A stretch of 24,183 nucleotides of DNA. Source: a virus. This document shows, piece by piece, positions 1 to 4,699 of the stretch (positions are counted from its first letter, which is position 1; each line of letters begins with the position of its first letter). The position numbers and the translations under genes are program-made. The notes under the pieces are model-generated. The model searched no databases and was not told the DNA's origin. It saw only the letters and a program-made list of their open reading frames with translations. The stretch spans positions 1 to 24,183 of the IMG/VR virus record IMGVR_UViG_3300025085_000186. One strand, written 5' to 3'.

Positions 1-126
1 GAAGGTTACATTACGAACAAACGCAGACCTAATGTGTTGTATAACTCTGCCCTTTACTCGGACAGAGTATACATCTTTGTGTAGGTTCCAATATGTTTCA
101 TGGCGTTGGTTAATGATCGGGTTCAT
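1..126 (-). CDS. Small phage protein, 3' end outside window
   Basis: The ATG is at 126 on the minus strand, and the first 42 codons are open to the window edge. The Shine-Dalgarno AAGGAG overlaps the stop codon of the upstream Gp88-like gene, so the two are probably translationally coupled. The visible part contains NLHKDVYSVRVKGRVIQHI. From memory this resembles the start of a small family seen in phages and plasmids (NLHKxxxSVR...GRV), whose function I do not know. No catalytic motif is visible. The gene is real with fair certainty because start, SD and spacing are all good. Its product is unknown. Confidence 0.7.
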   Translation of the reverse strand, partial: MNPIINQRHETYWNLHKDVYSVRVKGRVIQHIRSAFVRNVTF

Positions 127-138
127 AGTAAATACTCC

Positions 139-762
139 TTAGTATTTCTTGACTTTTTCTACAATAGTCTTAACGTCATTGATTGTATAACACAACAGAC
201 AGTCTTTGCATTTCTGTCCTGTGCAATTCTGCCTGTCTACATCCTCATGCTCTAGCACATTGTTGAATGTCTTGTCAAAGAACTTAGGCGGCTTGGACAT
301 GATGTGAGACTTTTTAGGATTGGAATAGACAAGGTTAAGGTTCTCAGGCTTGCCATGCTTTTTGATGTAGCGAAACACAATGTCAACTCGCTTAGTCCAC
401 AAGGCAAAGCGACACCAAGGATTGTCAAGGACAATAGCCATAAGGTTTTCCATGTGCTGATCGTTGATCAGTTCACCATGTGCTGAGAAACGAAACACAC
501 TGTCCAAGATACGAGGTATCTCTTTGGGTTCCAATGGGCGGCTAGACAACAGGTCACTGTTACGCTGCAAGGCAGGAGCCATGTTCTTACGGAAGCCATC
601 AAGCATCTTGTGACTGTAGCAATCACCACAGATATTATCTGTCTTGTGTTCAACAGCTTTAGCATGTTGCTCAATGCAATAGGTATTTGTTTTTGTGTTG
701 GTACTGATAGCACGAAACTCAGCAAGTTTACCTGTCATATTTGATATGTGAACAGCAGTCAT
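139..762 (-). CDS. Gp88-family cysteine-rich phage protein
   Basis: The product has 207 residues. The N-terminal MTGKLAEFRAIST, then CGDCYSHK, an LxRN segment, FRFSAHGEL and a CRFALWTKR motif match, from memory, the phage Gene product 88 family. The C-terminus has a cluster CTGQKCKDCLLC, so metal or iron-sulfur binding is plausible but not shown. The biochemical role of the family is not established. The start was set at 762 because GGAG lies 7-10 nt upstream. A longer in-frame reading to 852 would run through the leader dyad and hairpin and was rejected. The gene has its own leader: hairpin 827-863, dyad 778-801, SD, ATG. It is followed closely by the partial gene at 1-126. Confidence 0.85.
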   Translation of the reverse strand: MTAVHISNMTGKLAEFRAISTNTKTNTYCIEQHAKAVEHKTDNICGDCYSHKMLDGFRKNMAPALQRNSDLLSSRPLEPKEIPRILDSVFRFSAHGELINDQHMENLMAIVLDNPWCRFALWTKRVDIVFRYIKKHGKPENLNLVYSNPKKSHIMSKPPKFFDKTFNNVLEHEDVDRQNCTGQKCKDCLLCYTINDVKTIVEKVKKY

Positions 763-777
763 AGTGTTACTCCGTAA

Positions 778-801
778 AAAGTGTCCAACATTGGACCGTT
801 T
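778..801 (-). promoter_or_regulatory. Leader dyad element, copy 1
   Basis: Full copy of the 24-bp element: AAA, GT, core GTCCAACATTGGAC (783-796), CG, TTT as read on the plus strand. It lies 20 nt upstream of the ATG of the Gp88-like gene and immediately upstream of its SD. The same element stands before most minus-strand genes in this block. Confidence 0.85.
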
Positions 802-826
802 CAGTTTGTTACAGTGTAGTATATAA

Positions 827-863
827 ATACTTAGTACTTTTATAAATGTCAAGTACTAAGTAT
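827..863 (-). other. Leader hairpin A
   Basis: Perfect 13-bp stem, 827-839 with 851-863, and an 11-nt loop. It lies between the stop of the 79-residue gene and the dyad of the Gp88 gene, where the other long leader hairpins sit. The stem sequence differs from the others, while the flanking GTTATACACAC and TATATAA sequences are shared. It lacks a clear T-run, so a simple intrinsic terminator is not assured. Confidence 0.75.
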
Positions 864-873
864 GTTATACACA

Positions 874-1113
874 CTAGTTGATGGTTAGCGGTATGGGGTA
901 AGCATAGTCGATGCCAACAAATTCATCGGGTACATATTCCTTGCACTCTAACATCTCAATGTTAGCGAGAGGTGTTTGCATCTGAGCCAACAGCATAGCT
1001 GTTTCGACAGCAGACTTCCAATCGTTTACGTTAGGCATAGTATCGTCCAGCTTAACTACACTAGGCACATTATCAATGCCTAGCGTTACTTCATATGCTT
1101 GTAGATAACTCAT
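874..1113 (-). CDS. Hypothetical small phage protein (79 aa)
   Basis: Not recognised. The product is 79 residues, acidic, with no transmembrane segment or cysteine cluster. It begins MSYLQAYEVTLGIDNVPSV and ends in a hydrophobic IPLTIN. The start at 1113 has GGAG at a somewhat long spacing inside the previous gene. Its ATG overlaps the stop of the 42-codon gene upstream (ATGA arrangement), so it is the last gene of a three-gene coupled unit, 1605 to 874. Its TAG stop lies at the edge of the conserved sequence that begins the next leader hairpin. Real gene likely, function unknown. Confidence 0.7.
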   Translation of the reverse strand: MSYLQAYEVTLGIDNVPSVVKLDDTMPNVNDWKSAVETAMLLAQMQTPLANIEMLECKEYVPDEFVGIDYAYPIPLTIN

Positions 1114-1238
1114 GTTTGTTTCTCCAATTCCTTACGGATTTTAGCCAGTAAATCTACTAAAGATTTATCTGAACGCATACTAGTCTTAGGCAGTAGCTGC
1201 TCACACATGGTGAGCAACTTTAGTTCAAGTTCCTTCAT
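1110..1238 (-). CDS. Hypothetical 42-residue protein
   Basis: Not recognised. A short open frame of 42 codons begins MKELELKLLTMCEQLLP and is predicted by eye to be mostly two charged helices (ELELKLL, LVDLLAKIRKELEK). It is supported by tight packing. Its ATG lies 1 nt after the stop of the upstream helix-turn-helix gene, with AGGG as SD, and its TGA overlaps the ATG of the 79-residue gene. Such a fit at both ends is unlikely for a chance frame. It could be a small protein-protein adaptor, but nothing proves a function. Confidence 0.6.
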   Translation of the reverse strand: MKELELKLLTMCEQLLPKTSMRSDKSLVDLLAKIRKELEKQT

Positions 1239-1239
1239 A

Positions 1240-1605
1240 TTACCCTGCCAAAGCAGCAGGGTTTTTGTCCATCAACTGCTTGTAAAGCAGAGTGGTTTGC
1301 TCCCAGCTTTGGATATATTCCTTACGTAGCTGGGCCTCGGCGGTCATGTTGGGGCATTTGTGAGGCAGGATGCCAAGCTGTTGTAGCTTCCCAACACGGT
1401 AAACTATACGGTTATGAAACTCGTTAAGGTTACGAGCCATTTCTTTGGCTGTCATGGTCATGTAGTTCTCGACTACATAATCATCAATGACGCTGTAGTT
1501 ATATGTATAACACGCTGCCTTCGACATATGGAAGGTGTGCTGCTCATACAAAGCAGGGTTGCTAGACTTGACGATAGGACGGGTTGTGTTTGTGTTGGTA
1601 GTCAT
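1240..1605 (-). CDS. Helix-turn-helix protein, possible leader-binding regulator
   Basis: The product has 121 residues. Residues about 42-80 (DYVVENYMTMTAKEMARNL followed by NRIVYRVGKLQQLGIL) look like a DNA-binding helix-turn-helix of the AsnC/winged type, with a regularly placed second helix. It is the clearest DNA-binding candidate in the minus-strand block and could bind the repeated dyads, including the one 20-odd nt in front of its own start; that is inference. The start at 1605 was preferred over an in-frame ATG at 1611 because AGGAG is 8 nt from 1605 and only 2 nt from 1611. The SD sits in the loop of a GCATA/TATGC hairpin. Confidence 0.75.
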   Translation of the reverse strand: MTTNTNTTRPIVKSSNPALYEQHTFHMSKAACYTYNYSVIDDYVVENYMTMTAKEMARNLNEFHNRIVYRVGKLQQLGILPHKCPNMTAEAQLRKEYIQSWEQTTLLYKQLMDKNPAALAG

Positions 1606-1625
1606 GTGCATATCTCCTATGCTGT

Positions 1626-1649
1626 AAAGTGTCCAATGTTGGACCGTTT
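1626..1649 (-). promoter_or_regulatory. Leader dyad element, copy 2 (inverted centre)
   Basis: The core GTCCAATGTTGGAC is at 1631-1644. The two central bases are TG where the other copies read CA, while the asymmetric flanks AAAGT and CGTTT keep their usual orientation. It precedes the helix-turn-helix gene. Confidence 0.85.
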
Positions 1650-1669
1650 GGTTGGGGTAGTAAGTGTAG

Positions 1670-1718
1670 TATATAAATAATAAGTATATCGTAAGAACTC
1701 TATACTTATTATGTTATA
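1670..1718 (-). repeat. 49-bp leader repeat, copy 1
   Basis: Identical over 49 bp to 3297-3345. It covers leader hairpin B and its flanks. Identity in the stem, loop and flanks of two distant leaders points to recent copying or gene conversion. Confidence 0.85.
1677..1712 (-). other. Leader hairpin B
   Basis: Perfect 12-bp AT-rich stem, 1677-1688 with 1701-1712, and a 12-nt loop. On the minus strand the loop contains GTTCTTACGA, which recurs in the loops of hairpins D, E and F and, with one extra T, in G, although some of their stems differ. Confidence 0.8.
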
Positions 1719-1730
1719 CACACTAAGTGT

Positions 1731-2117
1731 TTAAGCCAGTGTTAGTTTAAGGTCAAGCTCTTTCCATCCTACAGGCATACACATTACTGCTGTATTTTCT
1801 AGCAGATCAACAGCGATATCACCAACCGACATTGAAGGATGTTTCTGTAGTGATACTACATTGATACCCTCTCTGGCATAGCCATTACCTGCATCAAATA
1901 TATCTGATAATGCAAGTGACATACCATCAGTACAACTGATCAACATGGTCTGTTTATACATACCAAGTTCAATGGCATCCAATGCCCTTCGATTGGCATT
2001 TTCCCCATTGGGAAACATCAAGGCAAAGTATGCTAAAGCAAAGTCACTGTCCTGTTGTGCATTAATGCGCTTCACTTGATCGTCGGATAGTGGACGTTGG
2101 TAAATCATATAGGTCAT
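1731..2117 (-). CDS. Hypothetical phage protein (128 aa)
   Basis: Not recognised. The product is 128 residues, beginning MTYMIYQRPLSDDQVKRINA, soluble, with a LALSDIFDAGNGYAREGINV segment and a hydrophobic, methionine-rich C-terminus. The start at 2117 is favoured by GAAGGG 9-10 nt upstream and by the TAA of the preceding short frame two bases before it. A longer in-frame start at 2153 would overlap that short frame and has no better SD. It closes the unit that begins at dyad copy 3. The stop is followed after about a dozen bases by leader hairpin B. Confidence 0.75.
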   Translation of the reverse strand: MTYMIYQRPLSDDQVKRINAQQDSDFALAYFALMFPNGENANRRALDAIELGMYKQTMLISCTDGMSLALSDIFDAGNGYAREGINVVSLQKHPSMSVGDIAVDLLENTAVMCMPVGWKELDLKLTLA

Positions 2118-2118
2118 T

Positions 2119-2208
2119 TTATCGTACCCTTCTACGAAGTTTTTGTTTAGCATAACGTAAAGACTTACGTTCTATCTGCCACAACTTGCGGCGTTCCTTG
2201 TAAGTCAT
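2119..2208 (-). CDS. Possible 29-residue basic peptide
   Basis: A 29-codon frame begins MTYKERRKLWQIERKSLRYA and is very basic (many Arg and Lys). It lies between dyad copy 3, 9 nt upstream of its ATG, and the start of the 128-residue gene, which begins immediately after its TAA. The position matches the other leader-driven genes, and the stop-start coupling is tight. However, no good SD is seen upstream, and an ATGATATG sequence makes the start ambiguous. It may be a real peptide, a leader peptide for the next gene, or chance. Confidence 0.4.
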   Translation of the reverse strand: MTYKERRKLWQIERKSLRYAKQKLRRRVR

Positions 2209-2216
2209 ATCATTCT

Positions 2217-2235
2217 GTCCAACATTGGACCGTTT
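2217..2235 (-). promoter_or_regulatory. Leader dyad element, copy 3
   Basis: The core GTCCAACATTGGAC is at 2217-2230, with the CGTTT flank on one side only. The usual AAAGT flank is replaced. No long hairpin accompanies it. Confidence 0.75.
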
Positions 2236-2261
2236 GATAAACTTAATAAAGTTTAAGAGTT

Positions 2262-2441
2262 TCATCCATCCATATACTCCCTGAGTGCCTTACGGAAATC
2301 CGTTTGGCGATTACGTTTAGCTTTGTTGCCCTTTTTAGGAAGGACAACTTGCGGTGACTTGCGTTCCTGCAGCATAGCTTTAGCTACAGGATTGACAATA
2401 CCCATTGGGGCATTCTTCATATTACGATTAGGCACTTTCAT
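2262..2441 (-). CDS. Small basic phage protein (59 aa)
   Basis: A 59-codon frame, MKVPNRNMKNAPMGIVNPVA onwards, with a central QVVLPKKGNKAKRNRQ and a C-terminal FRKALREYMDG. The NPVAKAML stretch followed by a basic KKG segment recalls small conserved proteins of unknown function in other phages; this is memory, not a search. It overlaps the end of the 33-residue membrane peptide gene by 14 bp, so it is probably translated by coupling, which fits the lack of a clear SD. It might bind nucleic acid because of its charge. Confidence 0.6.
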   Translation of the reverse strand: MKVPNRNMKNAPMGIVNPVAKAMLQERKSPQVVLPKKGNKAKRNRQTDFRKALREYMDG

Positions 2442-2529
2442 TTTTAAACAAATCCCAAAACATCCATCCTAATGCACAAACTTGCACAAGGATTAAACCT
2501 GCAATTACACCAGACAAAAGATACTCCAT
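2428..2529 (-). CDS. 33-residue single-helix membrane peptide
   Basis: The frame MEYLLSGVIAGLILVQVCAL followed by GWMFWDLFKNESA has 33 codons. Residues about 4-26 form one hydrophobic helix with an aromatic WMFWDLF border and a short polar tail. The ATG overlaps the TAA of the 57-residue gene (TAATG) and the stop overlaps the next gene by 14 bp, so it is locked into a coupled unit of three. Size and topology suggest an inner-membrane peptide that interacts with a host membrane protein, but no function can be assigned. Confidence 0.6.
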   Translation of the reverse strand: MEYLLSGVIAGLILVQVCALGWMFWDLFKNESA

Positions 2530-2702
2530 TAAAGTTCGTCCCAAAAGATGCCCTTGAAGAAATCTCTATCTTCTGGCGATACGTTAGGCATGGCTTCCTG
2601 TATCAAAGCACCATCCATCCATGCTCTCACTTGTTCAAGGTTCACATCAATCTCTTTAGAGCGAACATCATCGGACAAGATAGATTTTACTTCAACAAAC
2701 AT
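2529..2702 (-). CDS. Small phage protein (57 aa)
   Basis: The product has 57 residues, with RAWMDGALIQEAMPNVSPED and a following FFKGIFWDEL. The pattern W-x-x-G-x-L-I-Q-E-A-x-P...S-P-E-x-R-x-F...G-I recalls a short phage family of unknown function. The start was set at 2702, with SD AAGGAA. A longer reading to 2732 would start at the ATG inside the dyad core, which has no SD and only translates the leader. It is the first gene of a coupled unit (57, 33 and 59 residues) under dyad copy 4. Confidence 0.75.
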   Translation of the reverse strand: MFVEVKSILSDDVRSKEIDVNLEQVRAWMDGALIQEAMPNVSPEDRDFFKGIFWDEL

Positions 2703-2703
2703 A

Positions 2704-2718
2704 TAAAAGTTCCTTTTA
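2704..2718 (-). promoter_or_regulatory. SD-bearing GAA mini-hairpin, copy 1
   Basis: On the minus strand TAAAAG-GAA-CTTTTA forms a perfect 6-bp stem with a GAA triloop. The SD AAGGAA lies partly in the stem and partly in the loop, directly before the ATG at 2702. Confidence 0.6.
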
Positions 2719-2742
2719 AAAGTGTCCAACATTGGACCGTTT
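2719..2742 (-). promoter_or_regulatory. Leader dyad element, copy 4
   Basis: Full 24-bp copy with core 2724-2737, 21 nt upstream of the ATG of the 57-residue gene. Confidence 0.85.
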
Positions 2743-2769
2743 CGGTTGGGTCGTTAGTGTGTTATATAA

Positions 2770-2808
2770 GTTATATATACTTTCACTAAAGTATCAAGTA
2801 TATATAAC
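2770..2808 (-). other. Leader hairpin C
   Basis: Perfect 13-bp stem, 2770-2782 with 2796-2808, and a 13-nt loop. The stem sequence is unlike the other hairpins, and the loop does not carry GTTCTTACGA. The flanks TTATATAA and GTTATAACCAC are conserved. Confidence 0.75.
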
Positions 2809-2821
2809 GTTATAACCACTA

Positions 2822-2953
2822 TCAAAAGATAGTAAGATTAGGCCATATGTACACTGCAAACCACAACAATATAGCCAGAACAACGGCAGCATTTAAGGCA
2901 ACCATAATACCATTACCAATGGTATAAAGAATGTTTAAGACAGCTTGTTTCAT
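2822..2953 (-). CDS. 43-residue single-helix membrane peptide
   Basis: A 43-codon frame begins MKQAVLNILYTIGNGIMVAL, followed by NAAVVLAILLWFAVYIW. It has a single long transmembrane segment, residues about 15-38, with a lysine at the N-terminus. It has a complete leader of its own: dyad copy 5, mini-hairpin with SD AAGGAA, then ATG. No long hairpin separates it from the 82-residue gene upstream, so the two may share a transcript. Being a membrane peptide with a dedicated leader suggests a regulated effect on the host envelope, but this is inference. Confidence 0.65.
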   Translation of the reverse strand: MKQAVLNILYTIGNGIMVALNAAVVLAILLWFAVYIWPNLTIF

Positions 2954-2954
2954 A

Positions 2955-2971
2955 TTAAAAGTTCCTTTTAA
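2955..2971 (-). promoter_or_regulatory. SD-bearing GAA mini-hairpin, copy 2
   Basis: On the minus strand TTAAAAG-GAA-CTTTTAA forms a 7-bp perfect stem with a GAA triloop that includes the SD. It ends directly before the ATG at 2953. Confidence 0.6.
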
Positions 2972-2994
2972 AAGTGTCCAACATTGGACCGTTT
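2971..2994 (-). promoter_or_regulatory. Leader dyad element, copy 5
   Basis: Full 24-bp copy with core 2976-2989. It abuts the TGA stop of the upstream 82-residue gene at 2994-2996, so this leader lacks the long hairpin. Confidence 0.85.
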
Positions 2995-3242
2995 CAGTTA
3001 CGCTCTGCTTGGCGAAGCCAACGCTCTGCTGTAGTTACATCAGCAGCACCTGCTTTCATACAGGCAATCACAGCCTCATCATGAGCCTCACGCTCAGATT
3101 GCAGGTCTGCATTAATCTGCTCTTGCAGATCAGCTTTCCATTGCTGCTGATCAGCCTCAGACATATCCCGATAGAACACAAGATCACCGCCACGTGGCCT
3201 AAAGCCATAGGCATCTTTGTACATATCGCTGAAGTTATCCAT
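2994..3242 (-). CDS. Conserved-looking small phage protein (82 aa)
   Basis: The product has 82 residues. The N-terminal FSDMYKDAYGFRPRGGDLVF resembles a DMYxDxxGxRPR motif that I recall at the start of many short phage proteins of unknown function. The rest is a long charged helix, rich in Glu, Gln and Ala, that could form a coiled coil. The start at 3242 has SD GAAGGAAC inside a mini-hairpin and dyad copy 6 about 20 nt upstream. It is preceded by hairpin D. No enzymatic motif is visible. Confidence 0.75.
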   Translation of the reverse strand: MDNFSDMYKDAYGFRPRGGDLVFYRDMSEADQQQWKADLQEQINADLQSEREAHDEAVIACMKAGAADVTTAERWLRQAERN

Positions 3243-3243
3243 A

Positions 3244-3258
3244 TAGAAGTTCCTTCTA
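3244..3258 (-). promoter_or_regulatory. SD-bearing GAA mini-hairpin, copy 3
   Basis: On the minus strand TAGAAG-GAA-CTTCTA forms a 6-bp perfect stem with a GAA triloop. Compared with the copies at 2704 and 2955, an A-T pair is replaced by G-C on both sides, which is a compensatory change. Confidence 0.65.
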
Positions 3259-3281
3259 AAGTGTCCAACATTGGACCGTTT
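3258..3281 (-). promoter_or_regulatory. Leader dyad element, copy 6
   Basis: Full 24-bp copy with core 3263-3276, 20 nt upstream of the ATG at 3242. Confidence 0.85.
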
Positions 3282-3296
3282 CAGTTTGTAGTACGT

Positions 3297-3345
3297 TATA
3301 TAAATAATAAGTATATCGTAAGAACTCTATACTTATTATGTTATA
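3297..3345 (-). repeat. 49-bp leader repeat, copy 2
   Basis: Identical over 49 bp to 1670-1718. It contains hairpin D. Confidence 0.85.
3304..3339 (-). other. Leader hairpin D
   Basis: 12-bp perfect stem, 3304-3315 with 3328-3339, and a 12-nt loop containing GTTCTTACGA on the minus strand. Same sequence as hairpin B. Confidence 0.8.
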
Positions 3346-3353
3346 ACTACTAT

Positions 3354-3665
3354 TTACATTCCGTCTTCGTGGCATCCATATGGTGCAAGGTATCCCATTT
3401 CAAGGATACTATCCCAAAATTCTTTCGCTGATTCTGCGGTTAAATCAGACCATTTTTCTACGAAAGCACGGCGCATCATCCCATTACCACAATCGTCAAT
3501 CTTATCTTGAACTGATTTAGGAAGATTAAGGCAGTGTACATAATCATCTTCACCCCATGAAAAATATGATTTAACATCATCTTGATTACCAAATTTCTGT
3601 AAGAAATCGTTGCGGCCCATTTGATAAGCGTCAGCTTCCATATAAAGATTAAACAATTTTGACAT
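3354..3665 (-). CDS. Hypothetical phage protein (103 aa)
   Basis: Not recognised. The product is 103 residues, beginning MSKLFNLYMEADAYQMGRND, acidic, with several aromatic residues and a C-terminal YLAPYGCHEDGM. Three cysteines are scattered and do not form a metal motif. The start at 3665 is supported by SD GAAGGAAC in a GAA mini-hairpin and by dyad copy 7, 20 nt upstream. It is a single-gene unit bracketed by two leaders, with hairpin D right after its stop and hairpin E before its leader. Composition and length suggest a small host-interaction protein, but nothing shows this. Confidence 0.75.
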   Translation of the reverse strand: MSKLFNLYMEADAYQMGRNDFLQKFGNQDDVKSYFSWGEDDYVHCLNLPKSVQDKIDDCGNGMMRRAFVEKWSDLTAESAKEFWDSILEMGYLAPYGCHEDGM

Positions 3666-3666
3666 G

Positions 3667-3681
3667 TAGAAGTTCCTTCTA
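3667..3681 (-). promoter_or_regulatory. SD-bearing GAA mini-hairpin, copy 4
   Basis: On the minus strand TAGAAG-GAA-CTTCTA, identical to copy 3, directly before the ATG at 3665. Confidence 0.65.
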
Positions 3682-3704
3682 AAGTGTCCAACATTGGACC
3701 GTTT
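3681..3704 (-). promoter_or_regulatory. Leader dyad element, copy 7
   Basis: Full 24-bp copy with core 3686-3699. Its right side is the start of the 91-bp repeat. Confidence 0.85.
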
Positions 3705-3785
3705 CGGTTTGATGGTGTGTTATATAAAAGCAATAGGTAGTTCGTAAGAACTTACTACCTATTACTTGTTATAACCACTAGTTAG
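3695..3785 (-). repeat. 91-bp leader direct repeat, copy 1
   Basis: Matches 3918-4008 over 91 bp with one mismatch (GATGGTG against GATAGTG). It spans half of the dyad, the linker, hairpin E and the stop region of the upstream gene. Together with copy 2 it brackets the 37-codon gene. Confidence 0.9.
3732..3763 (-). other. Leader hairpin E
   Basis: 10-bp perfect stem AATAGGTAGT with ACTACCTATT (3732-3741, 3754-3763). The loop holds GTTCTTACGA on the minus strand and can form an inner 4-5 bp stem. Confidence 0.8.
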
Positions 3786-3895
3786 CAAAAAGATACGACT
3801 ACGAAAGACGTAGTGTCGAAACCCACTCTTGCAGGTGTGATGGTTAGAAAGGTGAATGGCAGACGGGCTACCCAGCTTGTCGAACGTACTAGCAT
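3782..3895 (-). CDS. 37-residue hydrophobic peptide between leader repeats
   Basis: A 37-codon frame begins MLVRSTSWVARLPFTFLTIT and ends FVVVSFC. It is hydrophobic and aromatic with few charges, but has no clean transmembrane helix. Support comes from a strong SD, AGGAG, 7 nt before the ATG at 3895, and from its position between two leader copies. Its TAA lies inside the 91-bp repeat. Its own dyad is degenerate, with only the right half surviving at 3918-3927. No function can be suggested. It may be a recently inserted or decaying cassette. Confidence 0.55.
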   Translation of the reverse strand: MLVRSTSWVARLPFTFLTITPARVGFDTTSFVVVSFC

Positions 3896-3917
3896 TTTGT
3901 TACTCCTGATATGTTAG

Positions 3918-3927
3918 TGGACCGTTT
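3918..3927 (-). promoter_or_regulatory. Degenerate leader dyad, half copy
   Basis: TGGACCGTTT is kept but the other arm is lost (the sequence reads ATGTTAG instead of GTCCAACAT). It precedes the 37-codon gene. Confidence 0.6.
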
Positions 3928-3954
3928 CGGTTTGATAGTGTGTTATATAAAAGC

Positions 3955-3986
3955 AATAGGTAGTTCGTAAGAACTTACTACCTATT
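3955..3986 (-). other. Leader hairpin F
   Basis: Same stem and loop as hairpin E: stem 3955-3964 with 3977-3986. It follows the stop of the 217-residue gene by about 25 bp. Confidence 0.8.
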
Positions 3987-4011
3987 ACTTGTTATAACCA
4001 CTAGTTAGTGA

Positions 4012-4665
4012 TTAGAATGGAAGGCCAACAGATTTTACTGCTTTAGCAGCAATGTGTGTATTTGCAGCATCTACAGGATCATCTGCATCAAGCTCTGCTT
4101 CAAGCCGTTCTTGCTCAATCATGAGCATCTCAATGATCTCTTCAAGATCAAGGCCATTGCCTTTCACAATGTCCATCATTTTGTCTACGACAAGCTGCGG
4201 AGTAACCTTTAGGTTAGGATTTGGTCCAACATTGGACACTTCTGCTTTAGCAGTAGGTTGTTCCGTTGGTTCAGCTTTAGCTGTAGTATCAGCTTCGCTG
4301 TCTGGATTGGCAGCTTTACGCATTGCAGCTTTTAAAGCTGTAAGACTAGAACCTTTGAACTTGCCTTTGGCAATGAAGTCACGGCACTCTTTTTCGTTTT
4401 CAACGAACCAAAGAGCCTCAGAACGGCGGCGTTTATCAATACCATTGATCCCATGAGTGACCAAGGTTTGACGACTGATTTGACCACTATCCATCGGAGA
4501 TGAGGCTTTCAACTTCTGTAGAAGTTTACCCAACCGAGTATCAAAGCCATTGGCTTTTACAGTCTGTTTCAACGAGTTGAGTTGACGCCACATTTTACCA
4601 AGGGCTTTGCCCTCTGCAATATCGTCACCGATTGAGGTAGTTTGGTTTTGGTTTGGAGTTGCCAT
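4012..4665 (-). CDS. First gene of the minus-strand block, hypothetical (217 aa)
   Basis: The product has 217 residues. The N-terminus is rich in Asn, Gln and Thr. The middle has a basic INGIDKRRRSEALWFVENEK stretch followed by a Lys/Ala helix. Next comes a low-complexity Ala/Thr/Glu linker, then an acidic C-terminal helix pair (LDLEEIIEMLMIEQERLEAE). The KRRRSEALWF region recalls early proteins of other marine phages, function unknown. The start at 4665 has SD AAAGGA and lies downstream of hairpin G and a minus-strand TTGACA box, so it is probably the first gene expressed leftward. A dyad core lies inside the coding sequence at 4224-4237. Confidence 0.8.
   Translation of the reverse strand: MATPNQNQTTSIGDDIAEGKALGKMWRQLNSLKQTVKANGFDTRLGKLLQKLKASSPMDSGQISRQTLVTHGINGIDKRRRSEALWFVENEKECRDFIAKGKFKGSSLTALKAAMRKAANPDSEADTTAKAEPTEQPTAKAEVSNVGPNPNLKVTPQLVVDKMMDIVKGNGLDLEEIIEMLMIEQERLEAELDADDPVDAANTHIAAKAVKSVGLPF
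4223..4241 (+). promoter_or_regulatory. Dyad element in opposite orientation, inside a gene
   Basis: On the plus strand GGTCCAACATTGGACACTT. The core is perfect, but the asymmetric flanks match the element as it reads on the minus strand elsewhere, so this copy is inverted relative to the others. It codes for residues SNVGP of the 217-residue protein. Confidence 0.6.
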
Positions 4666-4699
4666 GGTTAGTTTTCCTTTTATCTATTCTGTTTATATG

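Larger units (their letters stand above)
3918..4008 (-). repeat. 91-bp leader direct repeat, copy 2
   Basis: Second copy of the repeat at 3695-3785, with a single mismatch. Confidence 0.9.

Noticed and set aside
2931-3431. A 166-codon plus-strand frame
   Set aside because: It runs antisense through two minus-strand genes and their leaders and contains the translated leader repeats twice. No SD.
3068-3733. Minus-strand frames starting at the ATG inside the dyad core (translating MLDTLEGTS...) at 3271 and 3684, and the same for a start at 2732
   Set aside because: They arise because the repeated leader contains ATG. There is no SD before that ATG, and a better start with SD lies 20 nt further on in the real gene.
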